A stretch of 63,414 bases of DNA from Bacteroidaceae bacterium (GCA_016280445.1 JAEEGS010000004.1:1-63414), one strand, 5' to 3'; positions 40,511-48,801 are shown, counted from the stretch's first letter. The notes: generated by a model from the sequence alone, not told the origin. Translations and numbers: made by a program.

Positions 40511-40624
40511 ATGAAGAGACACATCTGGGAAATCATCGAAGTGGTCTATTACATCCTGAAAATCATTGCTGACTACTATGACAAGAGGACAGAGAAATCA
40601 CAACCCGCTGAACATCAAGCGTAA
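40511..40624 (+). CDS. Smalltalk-like small membrane-associated protein (37 aa)
   Basis: ATG at 40511 opens 37 codons: MKRHIWEIIEVVYYILKIIA, then DYYDKRTEKSQPAEHQA. An amphipathic/hydrophobic helix near the N-terminus after a Lys/Arg start resembles the smalltalk family of Bacteroidales (about 33-35 residues), which sits beside amidase-like, HU-like and DUF4248 genes, as here. RBS-like AAAGGAGAA lies at 40498-40506. The gene overlaps the next one by 47 bp in another frame, suggesting translational coupling. The tail is more charged than usual for smalltalk, so the family call is tentative. Confidence 0.6.
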   Translation: MKRHIWEIIEVVYYILKIIADYYDKRTEKSQPAEHQA

Positions 40625-40985
40625 TCCGAACACACACTGGCTCGGGCAATGCCCCAAGCAGCGGGACCGGGAGTTCGTGCAGTTCGAGGCCGACCTCTTT
40701 GGCCTGCGGGCAGCCTTCCGCATCTTGCGGGTGTATCTGACCCTGCACAACCTGCAGACCCTGCGGCAAGTCATCTTCCGCTGGGCACCGCCCGAGGATG
40801 GCAATGCAACCACCTCCTACGTGGACCTCGTGGCCATGCACAGCGGCGTGAGTCCCGACAGCCTCCTGCGCTGGGGCGACCGCGACAAACTGGTGGCCAT
40901 CGTCAAGGCCATGGCATGGGTGGAAAGCCGCATGGACAACCTCGACGAGGGACTGCTCGTCAAGGCGTATGAACTGGCACGCTGA
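40578..40985 (+). CDS. Structural protein P5-like (phage-type) protein
   Basis: The 135-residue protein begins MTRGQRNHNPLNIKRNP, the start of the P5-like family known from phage PM2 and from many Bacteroidetes accessory regions: RGxRNxNPLNI, then FVQFEADLFGLRAAFRILRV and a lysozyme-like end (WAPPEDGNATTSYVDLVAMH, SGVSPDSLL). In phage the protein is a virion component with murein-hydrolase-like fold. In Bacteroidales genomes it replaces the amidase usually found in the smalltalk/HU-like cluster. It is chosen from 40578 because the family starts at MTRGQRN; this start lies within the small gene before it. Function in a genome without a phage is unknown. Confidence 0.85.
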   Translation: MTRGQRNHNPLNIKRNPNTHWLGQCPKQRDREFVQFEADLFGLRAAFRILRVYLTLHNLQTLRQVIFRWAPPEDGNATTSYVDLVAMHSGVSPDSLLRWGDRDKLVAIVKAMAWVESRMDNLDEGLLVKAYELAR

Positions 40986-41010
40986 AACAACACCAATCCA
41001 AGTACAAACC

Positions 41011-41433
41011 ATGAAAATCACCATCATCCGTTACCACCACAAGAACTTGTGCGTGAAGGGTGTATTCCATGTGGACGGACAGCCGATGGGCGAGACGCGT
41101 GAAGCACTGCCCATCGGTCACCGCTACAAGAAGACACCACTCCTCCCGCCGGGGCTGTACCGCTGCCTCCCCTGCTCCACCGACTACGCGGCCATGACGC
41201 TGAAAGTGTGCCAGAAGGCAGGTCACAACCTACTCGCCTTCGGATGGGAAGCCGTCAAGCAACAGCAGTTGGGCAAGATTCTCGTGGGACAGGCCTGTCC
41301 GACCGTGCCGCCCGATGACCGGAAACTGGAACGCCAGGAGGAGACGTTCGCCCAACTGACCGACCGCATCTACCAGGCATACGCCAACCAAGAGAACTTC
41401 GAACTGGAAGTGGTGGAACAGTATGGCGAGTAA
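41011..41433 (+). CDS. DUF5675 family protein
   Basis: The start at 41011 (MKITIIRYHHKNLCVKGVFH) begins the family motif; an upstream in-frame extension overlaps the gene before it. The 140-residue product reads VDGQPMGETREALPIGHRYK, then TPLLPPGLYRCLPCSTDYAA, in the DUF5675 style (a predicted cell-wall-associated or phage-type protein). A C-terminal part, not typical of the family, carries KLERQEETFAQLTDRIYQAY, a helix. It follows the P5-like gene by 25 bp and precedes the HU-like gene, forming one group. Its role is unknown. Confidence 0.75.
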   Translation: MKITIIRYHHKNLCVKGVFHVDGQPMGETREALPIGHRYKKTPLLPPGLYRCLPCSTDYAAMTLKVCQKAGHNLLAFGWEAVKQQQLGKILVGQACPTVPPDDRKLERQEETFAQLTDRIYQAYANQENFELEVVEQYGE

Positions 41434-41600
41434 CTTTATTATTTTTCTTTCGTCACGCGAAGCGTATTAAGTGATGAGAAAGAATATCAGATGGCCAAAT
41501 GATATATATGTGATTCAAAACGAATGTTTAACTAACGACCCGAACGGCTTCCCTCCCCTAAACAGGGGAGTCGGAGGGGTCTTTAAAAAAACAATCAATT

Positions 41601-42038
41601 ATGGGAATTCAAGCTCGTAAAGCAAAGATGAAACTCACTTTTCGTGAGGGCAAACCTGAAGTGTACAAACTTCGTCAACTCACCTACCCTGCCGTGACCT
41701 TCACGCAGTTGGTGTCTGAGTGCGCCAACTCCTGCGGTGTGAACCAGTCGCAGAGCAAGGCAGTGATTGATGCGCTGGTGAACCGCCTCGTTCACTACAT
41801 GGAACTGGGCCACGGCGTGAAGATGGGCGACTTCGGACAGTTCAAGCCCACGTTCAACTCGAAGGTGGCGCACACGCTCGAGGAGACCACGCTCGACACC
41901 GTGACCATCAAGAAAATCCAGTTCTATCCTGGCAAGGCGTTCAAGAACATGCTCGACAACCTCTCCATCACGGGAGCCAGCGAGGCCTTGAACGTGCAGG
42001 AGCCTGACAGCGGTGACGACGAGGATGACGGCGAATAA
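41601..42038 (+). CDS. HU-like DNA-binding protein (HU-HIG type)
   Basis: The 145-residue protein is longer than HU. Its middle (ECANSCGVNQSQSKAVIDALV, given in part, and HYMELGHGVKMGDFGQFKPT) has the HU fold, and the N-terminus MGIQARKAKMKLTFREGKPE matches the HU-HIG subgroup that is frequent in Bacteroidales and often found near smalltalk, amidase and polysaccharide loci. The C-terminus is acidic (SGDDEDDGE). It likely binds DNA and may shape the local chromosome. It closes the small cluster and is followed within 6 bp by a hairpin repeat. Start at MGIQARK. Confidence 0.88.
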   Translation: MGIQARKAKMKLTFREGKPEVYKLRQLTYPAVTFTQLVSECANSCGVNQSQSKAVIDALVNRLVHYMELGHGVKMGDFGQFKPTFNSKVAHTLEETTLDTVTIKKIQFYPGKAFKNMLDNLSITGASEALNVQEPDSGDDEDDGE

Positions 42039-42044
42039 CCAATG

Positions 42045-42152
42045 AATCCTCCCAATCTTCCTAATCTTCTAAATCTACCGCAAAGCGGTGTAGTAGAAAA
42101 GACTACAACACTTCGTGTCAGATTTGGAAGATTAGGAGGATTGGGAAGATTT
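42045..42152. repeat. Intergenic hairpin repeat family A with 9-bp arrays in its arms
   Basis: Left arm AATCCTCCC AATCTTCCT AATCTTCTA AATCT (9-bp period), centre ACCGCAAAGCGGTGTAGTAG and CTACAACACTTCGTGTCAG, right arm GGAAGATTAGGAGGATTGGG and AAGATTT, complementary to the left arm. It starts 7 bp after a stop codon. Related copies: 56427-56519, 56535-56636, 60425-60529. Confidence 0.82.
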
Positions 42153-42165
42153 ATATCTTTCTGCT

Positions 42166-42353
42166 AGTCCTTTATTCTGTTTAATCTGCTAAATCGCTCG
42201 CGAAGCGGGCTTGTTGAAAAAACATACCCCTTTGGGGGGATTGCTCAGATTGAACAGATAAAAAAGAAATCCGTTCAATCCGTTTCATTTGTCCGAAGGA
42301 CGATGTTTTTTCAACATATCCCTTCGGGATGATTAAACGGATTGGACGGATTT
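42166..42353. repeat. Two further hairpin elements (one related to family A, one of family B)
   Basis: 42166-42262: CTGTTTAATCTGCTAAATC, with a loop GCTCGCGAAGCGGGC, and AGATTGAACAGATAAA as right arm. 42270-42353: family B with TCCGAAGGACGATGTTTTTT, CAACATATCCCTTCGGGATG and arms AATCCGTTCAATCCGTTT / AAACGGATTGGACGGATT. Together with 42045-42152 they fill the 340-bp gap before the next gene; nothing else is seen there. Confidence 0.75.
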
Positions 42354-42380
42354 CTTTATATTATATATAATGTGTATGTC

Positions 42381-44006
42381 TTACTTGTTGTAGAGCTTGC
42401 TTGAGTCGATGCCGTTCTTGTTCCAAGGAGTTGCACCGTTGAAGCCGTAAGTTCCGTTAGGATCCTGAATCCATGCGTTGAAGTAAGAGTAAGCACCTTC
42501 CTTGTACTCGCCAGTGTAAGAACTGATACCAGAACCGAACTGTCCGTGCTCGATGGTCCACTTAGTGGTGTTGTCTGGGATACAGATCTTCTGAGGAGCA
42601 GCCGTCACGCTTGTGCCGATGGATGGCAGCAAGGTAGTGGTCTTCGTGCCTTCAGCGTTAGTCTTGCCTACATAGATTGGAATGTCGTCGGCATTGGTTG
42701 AGTTGCCCTTGCCGAAAGCGGCCATGCTAATCTGGATGTCCTTGTAAGCAGCGGTAACGCCCTGACCTACGTTCACAGGAACAGTAGTGACAGACTGGCC
42801 AAGCAGCTTGTGAGCCTCGTAACCTTCGTTCGAGTCGAAACCAATGTAGATAGGCAGTGTACCACCAGCAGCCTGCACGCGGATGTTGGCCACGTAGTTG
42901 CCCTCTGTGCCAGTGAAGTAAACGTCGAACACAAGGTCGTTGAAGTCGAAGTCGTAGGTGTTGCCAAGGTCTTCGCACATCACGCGGTGCCAGTTGATGT
43001 CAGGAGTTGGTGTACCGTCTCCAGGAGTGATCTTCACAATCCAGTCGTTGAAGACATAGTCACGATGAATTTCTTCATTGCCATTGCTACCGTCAGCCTC
43101 GAAATCGAAACCTACATAGTAGTTACCCTTGTACTGTATCATGCGGAAGTTGTCAAGATAAACATGACCGCTGTTTGAAGAAGAGTCGAAACCAAACTTC
43201 TGTGTACCACTGTTCTCCATGAGCATGATGTAACCGTTGGCAGCATTGAAGTTGTTCACGTGGTCTGGACCATTGACAGTAACCGTCTGGCCTGTGCCCC
43301 AATCATAATATGAATAAGGATAAGCGCAAAGCCAGTCCATGTGCTTCTCAACATTGAGGTCAACCAGCTGACCGAAACCATCAATGTAAGACTCCTGGCC
43401 ATGCCAAATCTGCTGTACCCAGAATGTGCTCAGGTCAAGCAGAGAAGTGCTGACGAAGTTCTCACCCATATTTTCATCAAAGATGGCCTTCACCTCGCTG
43501 ACCTCATCTGTGGTCAGGTCATTCCATGCGTCAACATCACCCAAAGGATAAACTACGGTGGCACCTGTTGACTGAAGAGTAGCCTTCAACTCATCAAGTG
43601 TATAGAAAGCACCTGCGTCGTCCTGGCTGAGCTTCACATGATACTTGCCTTGGTTGGCAGAAAGCTCATTAACGACAGGGAAACCTGGAACAATTCTACC
43701 ATTTGTGTCGAAAGAGATTTCACCAGTGTATTGATCTCTGATGACTTCCACCCACTGGTTGCTGTTCGTGCTGGCACCACGAGTTGAACGTGTTTCACTC
43801 ACACTGCCCTGATTGCCAAAACCAAATGTGTGGTTGGCAGCAATGGTGCCATAGCGGGCCTCAAAGTTCTTGGTGTACTCTTCCAACAGAGTAATCTCAT
43901 TATCAGTGTACGGCTTAACCGTATCTGAGAGACCTGGATCATACTCGCTACAAGCCGAGAAAAGCGCTACTGCAGCGACTGCTGAAAATAAATGCTTGAT
44001 GTTCAT
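42381..44006 (-). CDS. LruC-domain lipoprotein (small)
   Basis: Starting at MNIKHLFSAVAAVALFSACS (Cys19 lipobox), the 541-residue product is a diverged relative of the 31323-34535 lipoprotein. Both share an N-terminal helix (TLLEEYTKNFEARYGTIAAN here) and an Asp-rich motif: MCEDLGNTYDFDFNDLVFDV here, ACEDLGGSFDTDYNDIVLKV there. Then ANIRVQAAGGTLPIYIGFDS leads into a shared beta domain, and both end in a region with ICIPDNTTKW, EGAYSYFNAWI. An internal carbohydrate-binding-like segment (about 230-330) precedes the motif. The start three codons upstream (MNVMNIK) is equally open. Probable surface lipoprotein with calcium-stabilised domain. Confidence 0.86.
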   Translation of the reverse strand: MNIKHLFSAVAAVALFSACSEYDPGLSDTVKPYTDNEITLLEEYTKNFEARYGTIAANHTFGFGNQGSVSETRSTRGASTNSNQWVEVIRDQYTGEISFDTNGRIVPGFPVVNELSANQGKYHVKLSQDDAGAFYTLDELKATLQSTGATVVYPLGDVDAWNDLTTDEVSEVKAIFDENMGENFVSTSLLDLSTFWVQQIWHGQESYIDGFGQLVDLNVEKHMDWLCAYPYSYYDWGTGQTVTVNGPDHVNNFNAANGYIMLMENSGTQKFGFDSSSNSGHVYLDNFRMIQYKGNYYVGFDFEADGSNGNEEIHRDYVFNDWIVKITPGDGTPTPDINWHRVMCEDLGNTYDFDFNDLVFDVYFTGTEGNYVANIRVQAAGGTLPIYIGFDSNEGYEAHKLLGQSVTTVPVNVGQGVTAAYKDIQISMAAFGKGNSTNADDIPIYVGKTNAEGTKTTTLLPSIGTSVTAAPQKICIPDNTTKWTIEHGQFGSGISSYTGEYKEGAYSYFNAWIQDPNGTYGFNGATPWNKNGIDSSKLYNK

Positions 44007-44076
44007 AACATTCAATCTTATAAAGTAACGTTACTAAATTGATTAAGTTTTTTATTGTAGTTTTGTTTTCTGAGTG

Positions 44077-44084
44077 CAAAGGTA
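44077..44084 (-). promoter_or_regulatory. Probable -7 box of the small LruC gene
   Basis: Minus-strand TACCTTTG at 44077-44084, 70 bp before the start. Confidence 0.5.
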
Positions 44085-44191
44085 GGGACTTTTTTCGAGA
44101 AGAAAGTTAAAAAGTGTGTCTTTTTTTGCTTTTCCCGTTACATTTTCTGCACTTTTTTAGGGAAATCTCTTCGTAGTGTCGAAAAAAGGCC

Positions 44192-44199
44192 TATCTTTG
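44192..44199 (+). promoter_or_regulatory. Probable -7 box of the barrel-protein gene
   Basis: Plus-strand TATCTTTG at 44192-44199, 33 bp before the start codon at 44233. Its -33 element is not clear. Confidence 0.5.
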
Positions 44200-44232
44200 C
44201 AACATTTTAAGAACAATCTACACTGACCTGAT

Positions 44233-45270
44233 ATGACAAGAAAAACATTGGCCCTGGCTCTGATGCTACTCACGATGACGGCACAAGCCCAAGAAACGAA
44301 AACAGAAGCAGAACGAGCAGCCGAGGCTGCCCGGAAAGCCGCTGCCGCTGCAGCAGATGCACGACGCGAGGCTGCTGGAGAACAGCGACTTGCATCGGAG
44401 GACTTTTGGCGCATTGCCGAAGAGCAAGAGCGCGCGAAGAAAGCCGAGAAGGACAGAAAAGAGCATAAGACCAGGGCAAAATCGAAGAATCCGGAGGCGG
44501 ACTCGCTGCGGTGGGTGGCCAACCAGATGAAACTGAAGACCTGGAACTACCAGTGGTTTGCAGGCGGCAACCTGTCGGTGAACTTCTCCTTTGCGGATAA
44601 CGTGACCGACCACCCTCCTTTCAGATATTTCGGCGACGCGCTCGGACTGGGCGTGGAGGGCTACGTGGGACGCTACTTCTCCAAGAAGTTCGGCATGCGT
44701 GTCGGCCTGGGCTATCATAACGTGAAGAACCGTGTGGACCGCGAGTCAGTGGATGAAGGATGGCGCCACATGAAGATGACACCTGCAGGGGGAGGCGAAC
44801 CTGTGCCTATCTACACCGGCAACGGCTTCTTCCGCTTTGGCGTGATGGAACTCTACACCGATGCCATTTTCGATGTGAGCGGACTGTCCTCGGCACGTCA
44901 TTTCAGACCTTTGCACGTACATATCATTCTGGGTGTCGGCATGTTGGCTTCGGGCAAGAAGAAACTGAAGGATGAGGGACTGATGCGCTCCATCCCACGC
45001 TATGCGGAAGAGGGCAACAACAAGGGTTGGCTGACGAAGGAAGACGGCAGTCCGTGGTTCCCCAGTTTCGAGAACCGTGTGAAACCGAGCTCTCATGTGG
45101 GCATCGCAGGTCGTGCCGGCATCATGTTCGACTATCGTTTCAGCAAAAGCATGTCCGCCAACTTCGAACTGACGGGAAGTGTGACGGACGATAGGTTTGA
45201 AGGCATCAAGTATGATGAACCTTTCGATATCCTGCTGAAATTGTCAGGCGGTCTGAAGTGGCACTTCTGA
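44233..45270 (+). CDS. Outer-membrane beta-barrel protein with Ala/Glu/Lys-rich N-terminus
   Basis: The 345-residue product has a signal peptide (MTRKTLALALMLLTMTAQAQ). Residues 22-85 are a highly charged, alanine-rich helix (AERAAEAARKAAAAAADARR and EEQERAKKAEKDRKEHKTRA) likely to form a coiled coil in the periplasm. From about 100 to the end the sequence has alternating aromatic strands with turns typical of a beta-barrel (WFAGGNLSVNFSFAD, GLGVEGYVGRYFSKKFGMRV, GIAGRAGIMFDYRF) and ends in LSGGLKWHF, with the terminal Phe used by the barrel assembly machine. Function unknown; it may be a surface porin-like protein. Right after the stop codon is a 9-bp phased ACTC-like stretch. Confidence 0.85.
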   Translation: MTRKTLALALMLLTMTAQAQETKTEAERAAEAARKAAAAAADARREAAGEQRLASEDFWRIAEEQERAKKAEKDRKEHKTRAKSKNPEADSLRWVANQMKLKTWNYQWFAGGNLSVNFSFADNVTDHPPFRYFGDALGLGVEGYVGRYFSKKFGMRVGLGYHNVKNRVDRESVDEGWRHMKMTPAGGGEPVPIYTGNGFFRFGVMELYTDAIFDVSGLSSARHFRPLHVHIILGVGMLASGKKKLKDEGLMRSIPRYAEEGNNKGWLTKEDGSPWFPSFENRVKPSSHVGIAGRAGIMFDYRFSKSMSANFELTGSVTDDRFEGIKYDEPFDILLKLSGGLKWHF

Positions 45271-45316
45271 TGACTCGGAGTTATCAGAATACTCAGAGTA
45301 ATCCGAGTAATCCGAC
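45271..45316 (+). repeat. Short 9-10-bp phased stretch after the barrel gene
   Basis: Beginning at the stop codon: GACTCGGAGTTATC, then AATACTCAGAGTAATCCGAG and TAATCCGAC. Cores ACTC/TCCG recur every 9-10 bp, like 17450-17499, with weak self-complementarity (CTCGGAGT with ACTCAGAG). Confidence 0.6.
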
Positions 45317-45319
45317 AAC

Positions 45320-45769
45320 TTAATCTTCTGTGGGAATCAACCCTTCGAAGCCGCCTTCGAAGTTGCCTTTCATGCTCACAACGGTGGCTTGGGGCTTTTC
45401 ATACACGACCAGCACCACGCAGGTGGGGTCTTTGGCCGACTGCAAGATACGAATGTTCTGCTTCTCGTGCATGGTGTTGAGTTTCTCCTCGAAACCGAGT
45501 CTCTTCAACTGTTTGGGCAGTTTGTTGCCCATCTTCTTGCCAGCCTCTTCGCCACGGGAGACGAGGATGGTCATGTGCTCGATGCGCGACACGACGTCTT
45601 TCAGACCGGGCACATCGAACTGGTCGATTGGCACCTGGTCCAACAAACCTTTGGAAACATAAACAGTGTTCACGTCACCCATCTCGGTGTACTTCTCCAA
45701 CAACGCATCCTGCGCCTGCAACGCCACGGCTGCAAAGAGCGCCACGGTGGCGATAAAAAATCTTTTCAT
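45320..45769 (-). CDS. DUF4252 family exported protein
   Basis: The start at 45769 gives MKRFFIATVALFAAVALQAQ, a signal peptide. The 149-residue product matches DUF4252, a Bacteroidetes family of small exported proteins. The family marks are GDVNTVYVSKGLLDQVP, then KDVVSRIEHMTILVSRGEEA and RILQSAKDPTCVVLVVYEKP. The fold is probably alpha/beta. Its role is unknown; in related genomes it is linked to stress responses by sigma factors with anti-sigma partners. Here the nearest genes are a convergent barrel gene and a divergent M23 gene. Identification is by family resemblance only. Confidence 0.85.
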   Translation of the reverse strand: MKRFFIATVALFAAVALQAQDALLEKYTEMGDVNTVYVSKGLLDQVPIDQFDVPGLKDVVSRIEHMTILVSRGEEAGKKMGNKLPKQLKRLGFEEKLNTMHEKQNIRILQSAKDPTCVVLVVYEKPQATVVSMKGNFEGGFEGLIPTED

Positions 45770-45842
45770 GTTCAAACCTGTTATTTTCTTACTGTCCTGT
45801 CCACACAAGGACTTCACTAAGCGGCGACAAAGTTAGTGCTTT

Positions 45843-45875
45843 TTTGGCAGATGAAGAAAAAAATCCGTAACTTTG
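45843..45875 (+). promoter_or_regulatory. Promoter of the M23 gene
   Basis: TTTG (45843-45846), 21 bp, TAACTTTG (45868-45875), 22 bp before the start codon. Confidence 0.75.
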
Positions 45876-45897
45876 CACTCAGAAAGGATTTATATAG

Positions 45898-46518
45898 ATG
45901 AAAACCAAGCATCTTTCTCTCATTGTGGCAGCAATCATGACGCTGCTCCTGGCCAGTTGCTTCACCTCGCGCCAAGGCACTAAAGGCGGGAAAAAAGACC
46001 AGACGGTGATGACTACGGAAGACCCGTTTGCCAACACCAACGAGGTGACCATTAACTTCAAGAAGTACAAGGACAAGGACTGGCACTATCCGCTGGAGGG
46101 TGCCAAAGTCATCAGTCCCTACGGAGGGAAACGGCCGAACCACAAGGGCACCGACCTGAAGACCAAGGCGAAGGACAAGGTGAGGGCTGCCTTCAAGGGC
46201 GTGGTTACCTTCTCGGGCGAGAAGAGCGGCTACGGCAACGTAGTCTATGTCAGCCACCCTAACGGACTGGAGACGCGCTATGCCCACAACGTGAAGAACA
46301 TCGCCAAGAAGGGCGACAGGGTGAAGCCGGGCGATGTGCTGGCACTGGAGGGAAGGACTGGCAACGCCACGACGGAACACGTGCACTTCGAGACCCGCAT
46401 CGGCGGACAGGCGTTTGACAGCGAACTCATCTTCGACCACAAGAAAAATACACTCCGCGACGTGAAACTGACCGCGAAAAAGCACAATGGAAGCGTGGAC
46501 GTGAGTGTGAAGAAGTGA
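45898..46518 (+). CDS. M23-family peptidoglycan peptidase lipoprotein
   Basis: The 206-residue product has a lipobox at Cys21 (LLASCF). The M23/LytM domain runs from about residue 65: ISPYGGKRPNHKGTDLKTKA holds the first ligands (HxxxD) and EHVHFETRIGG the last histidine, with YAHNVKNIAKKGDRVKPGD between them. All three zinc ligands are present, so it should be an active endopeptidase that cuts peptide cross-links in the cell wall, anchored to the outer membrane. The gene has its own promoter and ends 22 bp before the CobW gene, so the two may be co-transcribed. Confidence 0.92.
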   Translation: MKTKHLSLIVAAIMTLLLASCFTSRQGTKGGKKDQTVMTTEDPFANTNEVTINFKKYKDKDWHYPLEGAKVISPYGGKRPNHKGTDLKTKAKDKVRAAFKGVVTFSGEKSGYGNVVYVSHPNGLETRYAHNVKNIAKKGDRVKPGDVLALEGRTGNATTEHVHFETRIGGQAFDSELIFDHKKNTLRDVKLTAKKHNGSVDVSVKK

Positions 46519-46540
46519 CAACGATATATACTCTATAATT

Positions 46541-47836
46541 ATGGCAATGAAACAAGTACCAGTGCTGCTGCTCACAGGCTATCTGGGCAGCGGCAAAACC
46601 ACCTTGCTCAACCGCATTCTCGGCAATCAGAAAGGAATCAAGTTCGCCGTCATCGTCAACGACATCGGCGAAGTGAATATCGATGCTGACCTCATCCAGC
46701 AGGGAGGCATCGTCGACCAGCAGGACGACTCGCTCGTGGCGCTGCAGAACGGATGTATCTGCTGCACCCTGAAGATGGATCTCGTGGAACAACTCACCGA
46801 CCTGGTGAAGATGCAGCAGTTCGACTACATCGTCATCGAGGCGTCGGGCATCTGTGAACCTGCCCCCATCGCACAGACCATCTGCTCCATCCCCACGATG
46901 GAACCCAAATACTGGGCGAATGGGCTGCCACGGCTCGACTGCATCGTCACCGTGGTGGACGCCCTCCGCATGAGGGACGAGTTCGGCTCTGGCGACGCGC
47001 TCACCAAGTCCAACATCGACGAGGAGGACATCGAGAACCTCGTCATCCAGCAAATCGAGTTCTGCAACATCGTGCTCCTCAACAAGGCGGCCGAAGTGGA
47101 ACCCAAGGAACTGGAGCGCATCACCCAAATCATCCGCGCCCTCCAGCCCAAGGCCGAAATCATCCCCTGCAACTATGGCGACGTGGACTTCGGCAAGATT
47201 CTCCACACCAATATGTTCGACTTCGACAAAGTGGCCACCTCCGCTGCCTGGATTGCAGCCGTGGAGGGAGAACACCACGACGAAGACGAGGATGAAGAGG
47301 AGGAAGACCATGACCACCATGAGCATGAGCATCATGAACATGAGCACGAGCACCATCATGAACATGAGCACGACCACCACTCCGAGGACTCCGAACACGC
47401 TGAACATCATCACCACCATCACCATCACCATCATCATCACCACGATGAAGGTGAAGCAGAAGAATACGGCATCGGCACCTACGTGTACTTCGCCCGTCGC
47501 CCCATGAAACTTGGCCTGTTCGACGACTTTGTAGCCCGTCTGTGGCCGAAGAACATCATCCGCGCCAAAGGCATCTGCTGGTTCAAGGGCGAGGAAGACA
47601 TCTGCTACCTCTTTGAACAGGCAGGCAAGCAGTTCTCGCTCAAGAACTGCGGACAGTGGTACGCCACCATGCCGAAGGACCAACTCGACCGTCTCCTGGA
47701 GGCCGAACCCAAACTCCGCGCCGACTGGGATGCCGAGTACGGCGACCGCATGCAAAAACTCGTCTTCATCGGCCAACACATGGACGCGAACATGAAGGCC
47801 TACCTGAAAGAGGCACTGGACATGTGCCTGGCATAA
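46541..47836 (+). CDS. CobW/G3E-family GTPase with a His-rich metal-binding insert
   Basis: The 431-residue protein is a COG0523 GTPase: Walker A GYLGSGKTTLLNRIL (residues 13-20), the metal-binding GCICCTL (C72, C74, C75), then IVIEASGICEPAPIAQ as the switch/Walker B and LLNKAAEVEP as the NKxD-like motif. Residues 243-300 are an acidic and histidine-rich insert ending in thirteen consecutive His, which should bind zinc or another divalent metal. The C-terminal CobW_C domain (YFARRPMKLGLFDDFVARLW) follows. Family members deliver zinc or cobalt to client proteins. The nearby zinc peptidase (M23) and the zinc-ribbon cluster are possible clients, which is speculative. Confidence 0.93.
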   Translation: MAMKQVPVLLLTGYLGSGKTTLLNRILGNQKGIKFAVIVNDIGEVNIDADLIQQGGIVDQQDDSLVALQNGCICCTLKMDLVEQLTDLVKMQQFDYIVIEASGICEPAPIAQTICSIPTMEPKYWANGLPRLDCIVTVVDALRMRDEFGSGDALTKSNIDEEDIENLVIQQIEFCNIVLLNKAAEVEPKELERITQIIRALQPKAEIIPCNYGDVDFGKILHTNMFDFDKVATSAAWIAAVEGEHHDEDEDEEEEDHDHHEHEHHEHEHEHHHEHEHDHHSEDSEHAEHHHHHHHHHHHHHDEGEAEEYGIGTYVYFARRPMKLGLFDDFVARLWPKNIIRAKGICWFKGEEDICYLFEQAGKQFSLKNCGQWYATMPKDQLDRLLEAEPKLRADWDAEYGDRMQKLVFIGQHMDANMKAYLKEALDMCLA

Positions 47837-47861
47837 CAAACAGAACGGCACAGCCTACAAT

Positions 47862-47905
47862 AAGGGCGGCCATCCCATTGATTTTCGGGATGGCCGCCTC
47901 TTTTT
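47862..47905 (+). terminator. Strong terminator after the CobW-like gene
   Basis: GGGCGGCCATCCC pairs with CGGGATGGCCGCCT (loop about 9 bases), then CTTTTTT. Confidence 0.88.
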
Positions 47906-47997
47906 TATTTCATAATAAAATAATTTCGGTTAAATGTTTTTCCGTTTTTGGGAAAAGTTGTATCTTTGCAGCGATTCTATTTGATAAAGAAACATTT

Positions 47998-48801
47998 ATG
48001 ACAAAGATTATTAGTTTCTTGAACCACAAGGGCGGCGTGGCAAAGACGACCACGTGTGCCAATTTGGCGACGGCGCTGTGGATTCTGGGGAAGAAGGTGT
48101 TGCTCATCGACACCGACCAGCAGTGCAACCTTTCGGGTGTGCTGGGCTTCTCGCAGAAGGAGGGCGACCCGACGCTGAGCGACTGGCTGAAGGAGCCGGT
48201 TTCCCCACCCATCTACATCAGGTATGACGGTCTCGACTTCATTCCGGCGTCGAAGGCGCTGCGCAACATGGAAGCGGAACTGCTGAACAAGCGGAGCCGT
48301 GAGACGATTCTGGCCCGCAAGCTGGAGCAGGTGAAGACGGAGTATGACTATGTCATCGTGGACTGCGCGCCGGGCGACTCGGTGCTGAACGACAATGCCC
48401 TCTCGGCATCCGACACGGTCTTCATCCCCACCGAGTGCAGCGGTTTCTCGTTGCAGGGCATGCAGAACCTGCTGCTGGCCATCCGCGAGATACAGCAGGA
48501 GATTAACCCCGGGCTGCAGATTGGCGGCTATCTGCTGGTGAAGTACGACCGGCAGACGAAGATTGCCAAGGAGGTGAGCCGCTACTTCGAGCGGCAGGAC
48601 GAGGTGCCCACGTTGAAGACCCGCATCCGCAAGTGCGTGAAGTTCGACGAGTCGCCGCTGGGCCATCAAACCATCTTCGAGTATGCACCTGAGTGCAACG
48701 GCGCCGAGGACTACATGCGGCTGGCCGAGGAACTGACGGGCGAGAAGCGTCCGAAGGACTGGAGGACACGCGCTCAGAAAGCCGAGGCGGAGAATGCATA
48801 G
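47998..48801 (+). CDS. parA: ParA-family partition ATPase
   Basis: The 267-residue protein begins MTKIISFLNHKGGVAKTTT, the deviant Walker A of ParA (Lys11 and Lys16), followed by ANLATALWILGKKVLLIDTD and, at about 118-128, DYVIVDCAPGDSVLN (Walker B). It lacks a DNA-binding N-terminal extension, so it is of the short type (ParA of the type Ib class). Start at 47998 follows a promoter-like TATCTTTG (47961-47968). The next gene codes for a small partner, and a 10-bp array lies between them, starting at the parA stop codon. ParA drives segregation of low-copy plasmids and chromosomes. Forty kilobases from rep, it probably belongs to the same replicon. Confidence 0.92.
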   Translation: MTKIISFLNHKGGVAKTTTCANLATALWILGKKVLLIDTDQQCNLSGVLGFSQKEGDPTLSDWLKEPVSPPIYIRYDGLDFIPASKALRNMEAELLNKRSRETILARKLEQVKTEYDYVIVDCAPGDSVLNDNALSASDTVFIPTECSGFSLQGMQNLLLAIREIQQEINPGLQIGGYLLVKYDRQTKIAKEVSRYFERQDEVPTLKTRIRKCVKFDESPLGHQTIFEYAPECNGAEDYMRLAEELTGEKRPKDWRTRAQKAEAENA

